Source: Phycisphaerae bacterium (GTDB taxonomy: Bacteria; Planctomycetota; Phycisphaerae; UBA1845; JAFGLZ01). Taken from it: DNA of 53,023 nt. A program made the position numbers and the translations under genes. Of this stretch, positions 24,956-32,340 are shown one piece after another. The DNA lies in contig JAFGLZ010000106.1 of the NCBI GenBank assembly GCA_016927755.1, forward strand, positions 1 through 53,023. Direction: 5' to 3'. How positions within the stretch are numbered: the first letter of the stretch is position 1; each line of letters opens with the position of its first letter. The notes under the pieces are model-generated. The model was not told the origin of the DNA, made no database searches, and was given only the letters and a program-made list of their open reading frames with translations.

Positions 24956-26584
24956 TCAGGTCCTAATGGATTGTGCGCGAATCCGCGCTACTGCAGCACG
25001 AGCGTCTCGCCCGTGATGGTTCATGGGCAAGATGCCCATGCTACGCGGTCGCCGTATGCCCGGCGTTCGAGTGCTCCGGCGGCCCCGCATCAGGCCGACG
25101 ACGGCCGCACCGAGCGTGAGCATCGCGAGCGGCAGGCCGCTGCCGCACTTGAAGGCGGCCTCGACGTGCTGGTCGGTGATCATGATCAGCGCGATCGCCA
25201 GGTTCGTATCCGTGGCGGCGTGGTTGGCGTCGCCGGGGTAGTTGGGGTCGTAGATCAGCCACTGACGGAAGTACTTGCCTTCGATCGGGGAGGCGGTCAG
25301 CGTCAGGGCCTGATTCGGTTCGTAGATCGGTTGATTGGGACTGACCTCGACGGTTCCCCAGGTTTCGTTGACGACGTTGAGGGTGAGGGACTTTCGGGAG
25401 TCGAGGTCGGCCCATTCCAGCTCGACGCGAGGGGTTCGTCCCGGGTTGAGCTGGCCGTCGAACCAGATGGCCATATCGCCGCGGCCGCGATAGCCGACGG
25501 TGAGCTGGTGGAATCCGACGTCGCCCATGACGCTCCAGTGTGTTTGCATGGTGGCCTTCTGCGCGGTGTTTTCGAGGTTCTGGTAGTAGGTGGCCATGAA
25601 CTCTCCGCCGGAGGGGGTGTAGGTTCCGTCGGTCCAGCTATTGGTGGTGATGAGGACGTCGCCGCCGAAGTAGGAGGGCTGGGGCTTGCGGAGGTTGTAG
25701 AAGCAGGGGCGAGGGGTCCGGCGGCAGGCGATGACGGCGCCGTGCCCCTCCGGCGCGTGGTAGTTGATGAAGCCTCCGGTGCCGACGTCGTAGGCCTGGA
25801 GGGCGGCGAAGACGTCGTTAGCGTCGGTGGCGAGATCGTCGTCGACGAGCAAGGTCTGGGCGTATCTTGCGGCCGAGGTTCGGGGGAGCCATGGGGAGTA
25901 GGGCCATCCGCTGTAGGAGTTGTAGTCGTGGATCGAGGCGCAGGTTCCGAGCTCGTTGACGCCGGTTCCGACGGAGACGAGTCCGCCGCCACCGAGGGTG
26001 GCCCAGGCGACGCCGCCGTCGGTCGGCAGCCAGACGGCCAGCACGTGGTGGTAGAGCGCATCGAGCGGGATGGGGGTTGAGCCGAGGTCGGCCCGTCGCG
26101 TGGTGATGGTCTTGATCGGATCGGCGAGGAAGTGTCCCCAGCAGGAATGGGCGCGGCATCCGATCGAGAGGTACCCGAGATCTCCCAGGCTGTTGATCAC
26201 CTTCAGGTCGATCTTGTCGATCGCGGCGGCGGGTTCGAGGACGGCCAGGGCGGCGACGATTCCGTCCATTTCCTGCTCGATTTCGGCGGGCGCCCAGGTG
26301 GTGCCGGTGCTGACGAAGTCGCGTGCGAGGTTGTAGCCGCCCGGCGCGGCGCTGTTGAAGGTGGTCCTCACGATGCCGACCAGATTCGCTGTCTCAGCGT
26401 GCATGAGCCAACCGAAGGCGTAGCCCATGTCGTAGTGGCCGCCCCAGACGCGGAGGACGGTGTAGCCCTTTCCGCCGCTGAGCTGCTGGTCGAGGATCTC
26501 GCCGTTGAGGGCGAGCAGCGGGGTCGGCGCGGCGAGCAGGGCGGCGACGATCAGGCTGAGGCCCACTCTGCGTGCACGGGACAT
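24956..26584 (-). CDS. C45-like acyltransferase/hydrolase, copy 2, InlB-like domain, CGSG tail with repeat-derived extension
   Basis: The ATG at 26584 follows GGAGGA; sequence upstream in frame is non-coding repeat. The 542-residue product has a signal peptide (LSLIVAALLAAPTPLLA). KGYTVLRVWGGHYDMGYAFG, CRAHSCWGHFLADPIKTITT and VSVGTGVNELGTCASIHDYN fit the C45 (AAT-like, Ntn-hydrolase) fold, with the Cys of HSCWG as likely nucleophile; this assignment is moderate. The shared InlB-like module (LTLNVVNETWGTVEV to EAAFKCGSG) follows, Cys at 480. After LMRGRR the frame runs on for some 40 residues through a dispersed hairpin repeat (MGILPMNHHGRDARA), unlike the paralogue at 26700. That tail is probably accidental. 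Confidence 0.78.
   Translation of the reverse strand: MSRARRVGLSLIVAALLAAPTPLLALNGEILDQQLSGGKGYTVLRVWGGHYDMGYAFGWLMHAETANLVGIVRTTFNSAAPGGYNLARDFVSTGTTWAPAEIEQEMDGIVAALAVLEPAAAIDKIDLKVINSLGDLGYLSIGCRAHSCWGHFLADPIKTITTRRADLGSTPIPLDALYHHVLAVWLPTDGGVAWATLGGGGLVSVGTGVNELGTCASIHDYNSYSGWPYSPWLPRTSAARYAQTLLVDDDLATDANDVFAALQAYDVGTGGFINYHAPEGHGAVIACRRTPRPCFYNLRKPQPSYFGGDVLITTNSWTDGTYTPSGGEFMATYYQNLENTAQKATMQTHWSVMGDVGFHQLTVGYRGRGDMAIWFDGQLNPGRTPRVELEWADLDSRKSLTLNVVNETWGTVEVSPNQPIYEPNQALTLTASPIEGKYFRQWLIYDPNYPGDANHAATDTNLAIALIMITDQHVEAAFKCGSGLPLAMLTLGAAVVGLMRGRRSTRTPGIRRPRSMGILPMNHHGRDARAAVARIRAQSIRT
25022..25040. repeat. Dispersed hairpin repeat CATGGGC-AAGAT-GCCCATG
   Basis: A perfect 7-bp stem with loop AAGAT, followed by CTACG. 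It is the same hairpin as at 26681-26699 and, with two paired base changes, at 8207-8225. It overlaps the 3' end of the second C45-like gene and is translated there as MGILPM. Confidence 0.7.
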
Positions 26585-26680
26585 CTGTTGTATCCTCCCC
26601 AGGGGTGATCCTTCTTTCCCAATAGCGCCGGCCGGAATGACCGACCGGGGATCCTCGCCGGCGCCTCGCCCGAGAGGCGT

Positions 26681-26699
26681 CATGGGCAAGATGCCCATG
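26681..26699. repeat. Dispersed hairpin repeat CATGGGC-AAGAT-GCCCATG
   Basis: Identical in sequence to 25022-25040 and at the same place relative to a C45-like gene. The CTACG that follows it supplies the stop codon (TAG on the minus strand, 26700-26702) of the first C45-like gene. This suggests the hairpin was duplicated together with the gene. Confidence 0.72.
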
Positions 26700-28232
26700 C
26701 TACGTTGGCGGCGCCATGGCCGGCATTCGAGCTCGCCGGCGAATCCGCATCAAGCCGAGGACGGCCGCGCCGAGCGTGGTCAGCGCGAGCGGCAGGCCGC
26801 TGCCGCACTTGAAGGCGGCCTCGACGTGCTGGTCGGTGGTCATGGCCAGCGTGAGCGCCAGGTTCGTATCGATGGCGGCGTAGTTGGCGTCGCCGGGGTA
26901 GTTGGGGTCGAAGATGGTCCACTGACGGAAGTACTTTCCGTCGATGGGCGCGGCCGTCAGGACTACGGTCTGGTTCGGTTCGTAGATGGGTTGGTTGGGT
27001 TCGGTCTCGACGGTTCCCCAGGTTTCGTTGACGACGTCGAGGGTGAGGGTTCCGCGCGAGTCCAGATCAGCCCACTCAAGCTCGACGCGGGGGGTGGTTC
27101 CGGGATCCAACCGGCCTTGGGCCCAGACGGTCATGTCGCGCCGGGCGCGATAGGCGATGCTCATTTTGTGCAGGCCGGAGCTGCCCATGATGTCCCAATG
27201 GCCTTGGAGGGTCGCCGTGGTGTTGGCGTCCTCCAGATCCTGGTAGTAGTCGGCCATGAACTCGCCGCCCGAGGGGGTGTAGGTTCCGTCGGTCTCGCTA
27301 TTGGTGGTGATGAGCACGTCTCCGGAGAAGTAGCTGGGCTGCGGCTTGCGGAGTTTGTGGAACGTCGGGCGGGGGGTTCGGCGGCAGGTGATGACCGCGC
27401 CGTGTCCTTCGGGGACGTAGTAGTTGATGAAACTGCCGGTTCCGGCGTCGAAGCTCTGGAGCATGGTGAAGACGGAGTCGGCGTGACCGTCGAGATTGGG
27501 ATCGGTCACGGCGGTCAGCATGTGCCTAGCCGCCACCGATCGCGGCAGGCAGGGGGTGTAGGGCGTGCCGCTGGAGGAGCCGTAATCGTGCAGGGAGCTA
27601 ATCGTTCCGAATTCGTTGACGGCGGTGACGACCGCGACGGCGCCGGCCCAGGACAGGTTGGCCCAGGCGGGCGAGCCGTCGGTCGGGAGCCAGACACAGA
27701 GAACGTGATGGTTCGCGGCCGTGATGGGCGTGCTGAAATCCAGTCGCCGCGTGCTGATGGTCTTGATCGGATCGGCGACGAGGTTTCCCCAGCACGAGTG
27801 GCTCCGGCAGGCGATGCTGCCGTACGCGAGATCGCTGAAGACGACGTTCACCACCTTTAGGTCGATCTTGTCGATAGCGGCGGCGGGTTGCCGGACGGCC
27901 AGGGCGGCGACCATCCCGTCGAGCTCGTCCTCGATCTCGTCGGGCTTCCAGGCCATCGACGTGCTGACATAGCTTCGCGCAAGGCTGTAGTTGCCCGCGC
28001 CGAGTTCGATCTTGGTCTGGCTGATCATCGCGGCGGTTTCGGCGTGCATGAACCAGGCGTGGGCATAGCCCATGTCGTAGTGGCTGCCCCAGACTCGCAG
28101 GACGGTGTAGCCCTTGCCGCCGGCGACCTGTTGTTGCACGATCTCGCCGTTGACGGCCAGCAGGGGCGCCGGTGCGGTGATGAGGGCGGCCAGAGCCAGG
28201 CCGAGGCCTCGAATCGTATGCACACGGGACAT
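26700..28232 (-). CDS. C45-like acyltransferase/hydrolase, copy 1, InlB-like domain, CGSG tail
   Basis: The ATG at 28232 is preceded by AGGAGAA. The 510-residue protein is a close paralogue of the next gene downstream over its whole length (KGYTVLRVWGSHYDMGYAHA; CRSHSCWGNLVADPIKTIST; GGDVL-type block SGDVLITTNSETDGTYTPSG). The Cys of HSCWG is followed by TISTRRLDF, as the nucleophile region of C45 acyltransferases is followed by an RNxDW-like segment, so an Ntn-type amidohydrolase is inferred. The shared module LTLDVVNETWGTVETEPNQP to VEAAFKCGSG ends at Cys 476, then LPLALTTLGAAVLGLM and RIRRR. It starts 10 bp after the phosphoesterase gene stops, so co-transcription is likely. Confidence 0.8.
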   Translation of the reverse strand: MSRVHTIRGLGLALAALITAPAPLLAVNGEIVQQQVAGGKGYTVLRVWGSHYDMGYAHAWFMHAETAAMISQTKIELGAGNYSLARSYVSTSMAWKPDEIEDELDGMVAALAVRQPAAAIDKIDLKVVNVVFSDLAYGSIACRSHSCWGNLVADPIKTISTRRLDFSTPITAANHHVLCVWLPTDGSPAWANLSWAGAVAVVTAVNEFGTISSLHDYGSSSGTPYTPCLPRSVAARHMLTAVTDPNLDGHADSVFTMLQSFDAGTGSFINYYVPEGHGAVITCRRTPRPTFHKLRKPQPSYFSGDVLITTNSETDGTYTPSGGEFMADYYQDLEDANTTATLQGHWDIMGSSGLHKMSIAYRARRDMTVWAQGRLDPGTTPRVELEWADLDSRGTLTLDVVNETWGTVETEPNQPIYEPNQTVVLTAAPIDGKYFRQWTIFDPNYPGDANYAAIDTNLALTLAMTTDQHVEAAFKCGSGLPLALTTLGAAVLGLMRIRRRARMPAMAPPT

Positions 28233-28242
28233 TTGCTTTCTC

Positions 28243-29826
28243 CTATTCAGAGATGAGCGTTTCTTCTGGCGAACCATTCGCCGGCGATCGCCGACACATC
28301 CGAGCGGAGCAGGCCACACAGAACGCCAATGCGATGATCGACAGCGGCAGCATCTGGCCCACGCCGCTGCCGCACTTGAAGACGGCGGTGACTTCGTGGT
28401 CGGCGTTCATGACGAACGTGATTGGGTTGTTTGAATCGAGGGTCACGTGGTTCGCGTCGCCGGGGAAGTTCGGGTCGTAGATGTCCCAGTGAGCGAAGAA
28501 TCTGCCCTCGATGGGTTCGGCGGTGAGGGTGACCTCGATGCCTTCGGCGTATTCGGGCAGGTTCGGGTCGTTCGGCTCGGGCGCCAAGTCGACCTGCCCC
28601 CACGTGCCGTTGACGTAGCTGATCGTCAGCGCGTATCGGGGCGGCAGGTAGGCGTCGAAGTCGACGTTCAGCGTGAAGCTGCTGTCGCGCTGACCGGCGG
28701 CGTAGGCCATGTCCCAGAAGTTCTGTCCGCCGCTGTCCGTGAGGAACTGGAGATACGCTTCGATGTCGGCGTTGGGGTCGATGGCCAGCACGATGGCGGC
28801 GATGTCCGCGACGACGTTGGGGTCGGCGAGCAGCGAGAGGGCGTGTTGGAAGTCCTCGTGCGTGTCTTTCGGGCCGTCGAGCCGGTACCGCCCGAGCCAG
28901 GGCGAGTACATGTCGACATGGATCTGATTGGCGTCGACGTCGAACGTGAGCAGGCGCATCCATCCGTTACCGCCGTCGGGCGTGTAGGTGTCGAAGTCCT
29001 GCAGGATCTCGAAGACGGGCAGGCCCCAGTCGTTCTGACTGACCTGGTGGTATTGTCCGGCGATGTGGCCACAGAGGACGAGGAAGACGTTCTTGTGCGT
29101 CTTGATGAGGTCCTGGAAGAGCAGGGACGAGACGACGCCGTCGGGTTCGAAGTATCCCTCTCCCGTCGGGAAGTCGTAGTCCCAGTAGCGGCCCTGGAGG
29201 ACGCGGAAGTCGTAGAGGTAGCGATGGGTGGTGACGGCGACGAGCTTGTCGGGGTTCTGATCGAGGATGCCCTGGGCCCAGGCGAGCTCGGCGGTGGGGG
29301 TGTCGATGGTCAGGTGGAGGAAGAGGAAGTCCCTTCCTCCGGCGGAGATGGTCTCGTAGTTGCTGAGTCCGCTGGGCGAGGCGCCGCCGTACCAGCTTTG
29401 TCCGACGTAGCGTTGGGGGCCGAAGTTGCCGAGGTAGTAGCTCGCGCGATAGGTTCGTCCGTCATGGTTTCCCATGGCGGTGCCGTAGGGGATGCCCGCA
29501 GTGTCGAGAATGGACATGGCGGTCCTGGCACGCATCCACTCCTGGTTCTTGTTCCAGTTTTGGACGATGTCGCCGACGTGCGAGACGAACTTGATGTTTT
29601 GCGAGGCGGCGTTATCGACGATCCACTGGGTCTGCGTGTTGTAGATGGTGGGGTAGAACTCGGAGTAGTTCTGGGTGTCGGGCAGGACGACGACGGTGAA
29701 GGGGTCGGCGGCCTCTACGGGAGCACCAGCAGTCAGCGCGAGGAGGCACAGCGATAGAGCGCCTCGGCCAGTTCGTATCGCGGCGAAGCTCCTGTAGCGT
29801 GTGGCCATTGTCGTTTGAGGCGTCAT
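28243..29826 (-). CDS. Secreted calcineurin-like phosphoesterase with InlB-like domain and CGSG tail
   Basis: I place the start at the ATG at 29826: it has GAGGAG 9 bp upstream and overlaps the stop of the previous gene as ATGA. The 527-residue product has a leader (GALSLCLLALTAGAPVEAA) and the metallophosphatase motifs LPDTQNY (Asp 50), HVGDIV (Asp 86), GNHDGR (119-124), TTHRYLYD and CGHIAGQYH, which together bind a dimetal centre. The C-terminal shared module (LTISYVNGTWGQVDLAPEP, VTLTAEPIEGRFFAHWDIYD, EVTAVFKCGSG) precedes MLPLSIIALAFCVAC and ARMCRR; Cys 485. It probably acts outside the cytoplasm on phosphate esters; the substrate is unknown. Confidence 0.87.
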   Translation of the reverse strand: MTPQTTMATRYRSFAAIRTGRGALSLCLLALTAGAPVEAADPFTVVVLPDTQNYSEFYPTIYNTQTQWIVDNAASQNIKFVSHVGDIVQNWNKNQEWMRARTAMSILDTAGIPYGTAMGNHDGRTYRASYYLGNFGPQRYVGQSWYGGASPSGLSNYETISAGGRDFLFLHLTIDTPTAELAWAQGILDQNPDKLVAVTTHRYLYDFRVLQGRYWDYDFPTGEGYFEPDGVVSSLLFQDLIKTHKNVFLVLCGHIAGQYHQVSQNDWGLPVFEILQDFDTYTPDGGNGWMRLLTFDVDANQIHVDMYSPWLGRYRLDGPKDTHEDFQHALSLLADPNVVADIAAIVLAIDPNADIEAYLQFLTDSGGQNFWDMAYAAGQRDSSFTLNVDFDAYLPPRYALTISYVNGTWGQVDLAPEPNDPNLPEYAEGIEVTLTAEPIEGRFFAHWDIYDPNFPGDANHVTLDSNNPITFVMNADHEVTAVFKCGSGVGQMLPLSIIALAFCVACSARMCRRSPANGSPEETLISE

Positions 29827-31214
29827 TTCCGCCATCTCCTCGCGCCGGGGCGGCGCTTCACCGGCAAGCCGACGGAACGCCCGCCGGACCGGAAGAAGGC
29901 ACATGCGGCGATGCCGATGGTCAGCAATGGAAGGGCACTTCCTGTGCCGCTGCCGCACTTGAAGACGGCGGTTGCTTCGTAGTCGGCGTTCATGACGATC
30001 GTGATCGGGTTGTTCGAATCGGTGACGGCGTAGTTGGCGTCGCCGGGGAAGTTTGGGTCGTAGGTCTGCCAGTGCCGGAACCACTTGCCGTCGATCGGCA
30101 CGGCCTCGAGCGTGACCCAGGTATTCGGCAGATAGGCGAGGGCGTTCGGGTCGTTGGCGTCGGTCGGTTCGGGGAGGACGATCACTTCGCCCCAGTTGCC
30201 GTTGATCTCGGTTACGGCCAGCGTTTGGAGCGTGCCGTGATGGACGTAGCGCGCGTTGCTCAGTTCGGCGGCGTAGTTCGCGCGGATCGTGGCGGGGGTA
30301 TTGGGGCCGATGAGGCTGTTGGCCCAGTCGTCGAAGTAGCCGGGTCGGTCCCACGGGTCGCTGATGTAGGTGAAGGCCTTGAGGTGGGCGTGGGTGGTGA
30401 TCTTGGCGAAGTACGGCACGAACCAATCCTGCCAGTTGGCGACGTTGTCGGTTCCTCCGTTGTGGATGGGACACGACTCGCAGATGATGACGGGTTTGTT
30501 GTGGGAGGCTGCGGCCAGGACGAACGCTTCGGCGTTGTTCATTTGGCTGACGGTGAAGTAGTTGATGCCCCACCAGTCGACGGCGTCGTCGCCGGGGTAG
30601 TAAACCATGTAGCTGAATTGGTTTGGGTTGACGGCGTTCCAGACCCACGCGACGTTCGTGACGCCGACGGTATCGAAGACCGAGCGGATGTGATGCCAGA
30701 CGGCGATGAAGTCTGGGCCCGAGATGCCGCTGTGGATTCCGCTGGATCCGGTGCCGAACTCGAAGCCCGGGCGGCAGAACGTCGGGACGCCGAGTGACTT
30801 GACCTCGGTGGCGACGGCGGCGATCTGGGCGTCCCATTCGCCGTTGATGAGCGCGGCGGCGTTGATGCTCTGCGTGGCGTCGAAGAGGGCCAGGCCGAGG
30901 TTCAGGTGATAGGGATGCCCGTGGTTTTGGACGATGTCCGTCAGGGAGGTCGTGTCGAACGGGGCCACGCTCGGGTCGAGGAACTTGTATGCGGCGTAGA
31001 TGACCGGGGGGTGTCCGGCGGCGGCCTGGTAGTCGGCGACGTACTGCCAGTTCTCGGCGTCGGTGTAGAAGAGGGGGACGTATTGCCCGAGCCCGTGGAG
31101 GACCTGGCCGTCGGCGGGTTCGAACTTGGCTCCCATGTGTGCGGAGGCTGTGGCGGCGCAAGCGGCGATGAGGACGGGCGTAAGGAGGCTGGGGATTGTG
31201 CGTGCTTCGTTCAT
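29823..31214 (-). CDS. GH26-like secreted glycosidase with InlB-like domain and CGSG tail
   Basis: This is the first gene of the run. The ATG at 31214 follows GGAGGG; 463 residues. A signal peptide (LTPVLIAACAATASA) precedes a TIM-barrel resembling GH26 mannanases: KFEPADGQVLHGLGQY, TFCRPGFEFGTG (Glu 152, acid/base candidate), VAWVWNAVNPNQFSYM, DWWGINYF and KPVIICESCP (Glu 246, nucleophile candidate). The shared module follows (TLAVTEINGNWGEVIVLPEP, VTLEAVPIDGKWFRHWQTYD, EATAVFKCGSG), with Cys 420, ALPLLTIGIAACAFF and a basic tail. A beta-mannanase or related endo-glycanase activity is inferred from fold and motifs. Its stop overlaps the next start by 4 bp, which points to translational coupling. 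Confidence 0.8.
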   Translation of the reverse strand: MNEARTIPSLLTPVLIAACAATASAHMGAKFEPADGQVLHGLGQYVPLFYTDAENWQYVADYQAAAGHPPVIYAAYKFLDPSVAPFDTTSLTDIVQNHGHPYHLNLGLALFDATQSINAAALINGEWDAQIAAVATEVKSLGVPTFCRPGFEFGTGSSGIHSGISGPDFIAVWHHIRSVFDTVGVTNVAWVWNAVNPNQFSYMVYYPGDDAVDWWGINYFTVSQMNNAEAFVLAAASHNKPVIICESCPIHNGGTDNVANWQDWFVPYFAKITTHAHLKAFTYISDPWDRPGYFDDWANSLIGPNTPATIRANYAAELSNARYVHHGTLQTLAVTEINGNWGEVIVLPEPTDANDPNALAYLPNTWVTLEAVPIDGKWFRHWQTYDPNFPGDANYAVTDSNNPITIVMNADYEATAVFKCGSGTGSALPLLTIGIAACAFFRSGGRSVGLPVKRRPGARRWRK

Positions 31215-31257
31215 GGGTGCCCTCCGGACCGGTGAGACGTGACGGCCCCTGGCCCCC

Positions 31258-31286
31258 AGTGTATCGCATTGCCGGGTGGGGACCAA
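31258..31286 (-). promoter_or_regulatory. Candidate promoter of the CGSG-tail gene run
   Basis: On the minus strand TTGGTC (31286-31281) and TACACT (31263-31258) are spaced 17 bp and end 43 bp before the GH26-like ATG. The match to the -35/-10 consensus is partial (4/6 each). The 10-bp repeat array starts some 65 bp further upstream. Confidence 0.38.
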
Positions 31287-31350
31287 TCGTGTAATCGGGG
31301 GGGATCCGCCGGGGGTGCGGTGGCGTCCTCGTCCCGCACGATGGGCCGGG

Positions 31351-31716
31351 GGGGCGATGTCCCGGGATGTCCCGGAATGTCTCGAAATGTCCCGGAATGC
31401 GCAGGAATGCGCGGGAATGCGCTGTTTTCCCAGGGTTCGGGGTTCGGGGGGTTGGGCGGGAGCGAGGGGACGGGGTCGGGCGATGTCCCGGAATGTCCCG
31501 GAATGCAGCGGGATGCGCTGATTTGCAGCGTTTGGGTGAGTGATTTTGCGTCGGATTGTATCCGGAGTCTCCGAGGGGGTGAGGATGTTGGCTGGGGATG
31601 GGCGATGCCGCAGAATGCAGCGAAATGCCCCGTTCTCCGGGCTTCGGATGTGTTCGGTGGCGTGGGCTTGGGGTGCGGTCTGGCAAGATATCCCGGAATG
31701 CCGCACTTCTCCGGGA
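31351..31716. repeat. Four clusters of 10-bp tandem repeats in a 732-bp intergenic region
   Basis: Cluster 1 (31351-31420) is seven exact-length 10-mers: GGGGCGATGT, CCCGGGATGT, CCCGGAATGT, CTCGAAATGT, CCCGGAATGC, GCAGGAATGC, GCGGGAATGC. Cluster 2 (31481-31530) has five, cluster 3 (31601-31640) about three or four, and cluster 4 (31687-31716) two or three. Each of the first three is introduced by a G-rich stretch ending GGGCGATG, at intervals of about 120-125 bp, so the 10-mers sit inside a larger repeat. The period equals about one DNA turn. Apart from this array, a promoter and a G-rich block, I see no gene between 31215 and 31946. Confidence 0.85.
31433..31460 (+). other. G-quadruplex-forming sequence candidate
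   Basis: Five G-tracts of three or more (31433-31435, 31439-31442, 31446-31451, 31454-31456, 31458-31460) are separated by TTC, TTC, TT and C. This meets the usual G3+N1-7 pattern. It lies between repeat clusters 1 and 2; the G-rich strand is the template strand for the minus-strand gene run. Confidence 0.6.
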
Positions 31717-31946
31717 TGCGGCTTTTTGATCCTATGTTTTGTTTTAACAGCATCTTACATCCTCTGCCTCGCCAGAAAAGGTTCCTGACACCTTTTTCTA
31801 ACACCTTTTCCGAGGGGATAAGGGGATCGGTGTACCGTTTGGCGGGGTATTGGGTTGACCGGGGGAGGTCGAGAATGGTCTTGACCCGGTCGGGGTGAGA
31901 TGTCACAAGGGCGGGGGACTATCGCGCGTACAACGAGCGGATCACG

Positions 31947-32340
31947 GTGTATCGCTATCACGTGGCCGACCCGATCGTCCGACTCGCCGTGTTGCCGCCG
32001 ATTCACGTTCGGTATCGTGCGGTGGCGGCGTATCGAATGTCTGCGAGGCAGGTCTTCGCGTGTTGGGCGCTGACGGGGCTGCTTCTGGCCGCGTGCTGGG
32101 CTGGACCACATGCCTTGGGTCAGGCTGGCGGCGATCCTCTGGGGTCTCGTCTTCGCGATTGCCTGCAGTCTCTGCATCACCGATCATTTCTTACGCCGTT
32201 GTTGCGTCGCGTGCGGTTACGACGTGCGAGAAACTCCTGGCGATCGGTGCTCGGAATGTGGTATGCCTATAGGCGCACCATCCGGGGGCGGCGCCGCTCC
32301 TGCAACGGAGGCGACTCTGTCAGGTGATCGAGAGCGATGA
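31947..32340 (+). pseudogene. Small membrane protein with C-terminal zinc ribbon, apparently frameshifted
   Basis: The C-terminal part (32110-32340) encodes a hydrophobic helix (LAAILWGLVFAIACSLCI) followed by CCVACGYDVRETPGDRCSECGMPIG, the CxxCGYD...CxxCG ribbon seen at the end of many short planctomycete membrane proteins. The upstream frame (from GTG 31947, VYRYHVADPIVRLAVLPPI, then ALTGLLLAACWAG) also looks coding but is in a different phase and continues out of frame past 32103. Either one base was gained or lost near 32100-32110, or only the short 76-residue protein is made. Its stop overlaps the next start as ATGA. Confidence 0.5.

Noticed and set aside
28447..29757. Plus-strand open frame of 436 codons opposite the phosphoesterase
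   Set aside because: No motifs; Val/Asp/Glu-rich shadow of the metallophosphatase coding strand.
28232..31214. A sortase or exosortase for the CGSG tails within the window
   Set aside because: None of the gene products is a multi-pass membrane protease; the only small multi-pass protein (36902-37366) lacks conserved Cys/His/Arg or Glu catalytic motifs.
28243..31686. Single 1147-codon minus-strand frame spanning two genes
   Set aside because: Its first half is the out-of-phase shadow of the GH26-like gene. The true units are 28243-29826 and 29823-31214, each with its own SD, signal peptide and CGSG tail.
31351..31716. CRISPR array
   Set aside because: The units are contiguous 10-mers without spacers of constant length, and no cas genes are present.
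31239..31898. Plus-strand open frame through the 10-bp repeats
   Set aside because: The repeat period is not a multiple of three, so the peptide only reads the repeat in rotating frames (SRNVPECAGM-like); no SD and no domain.
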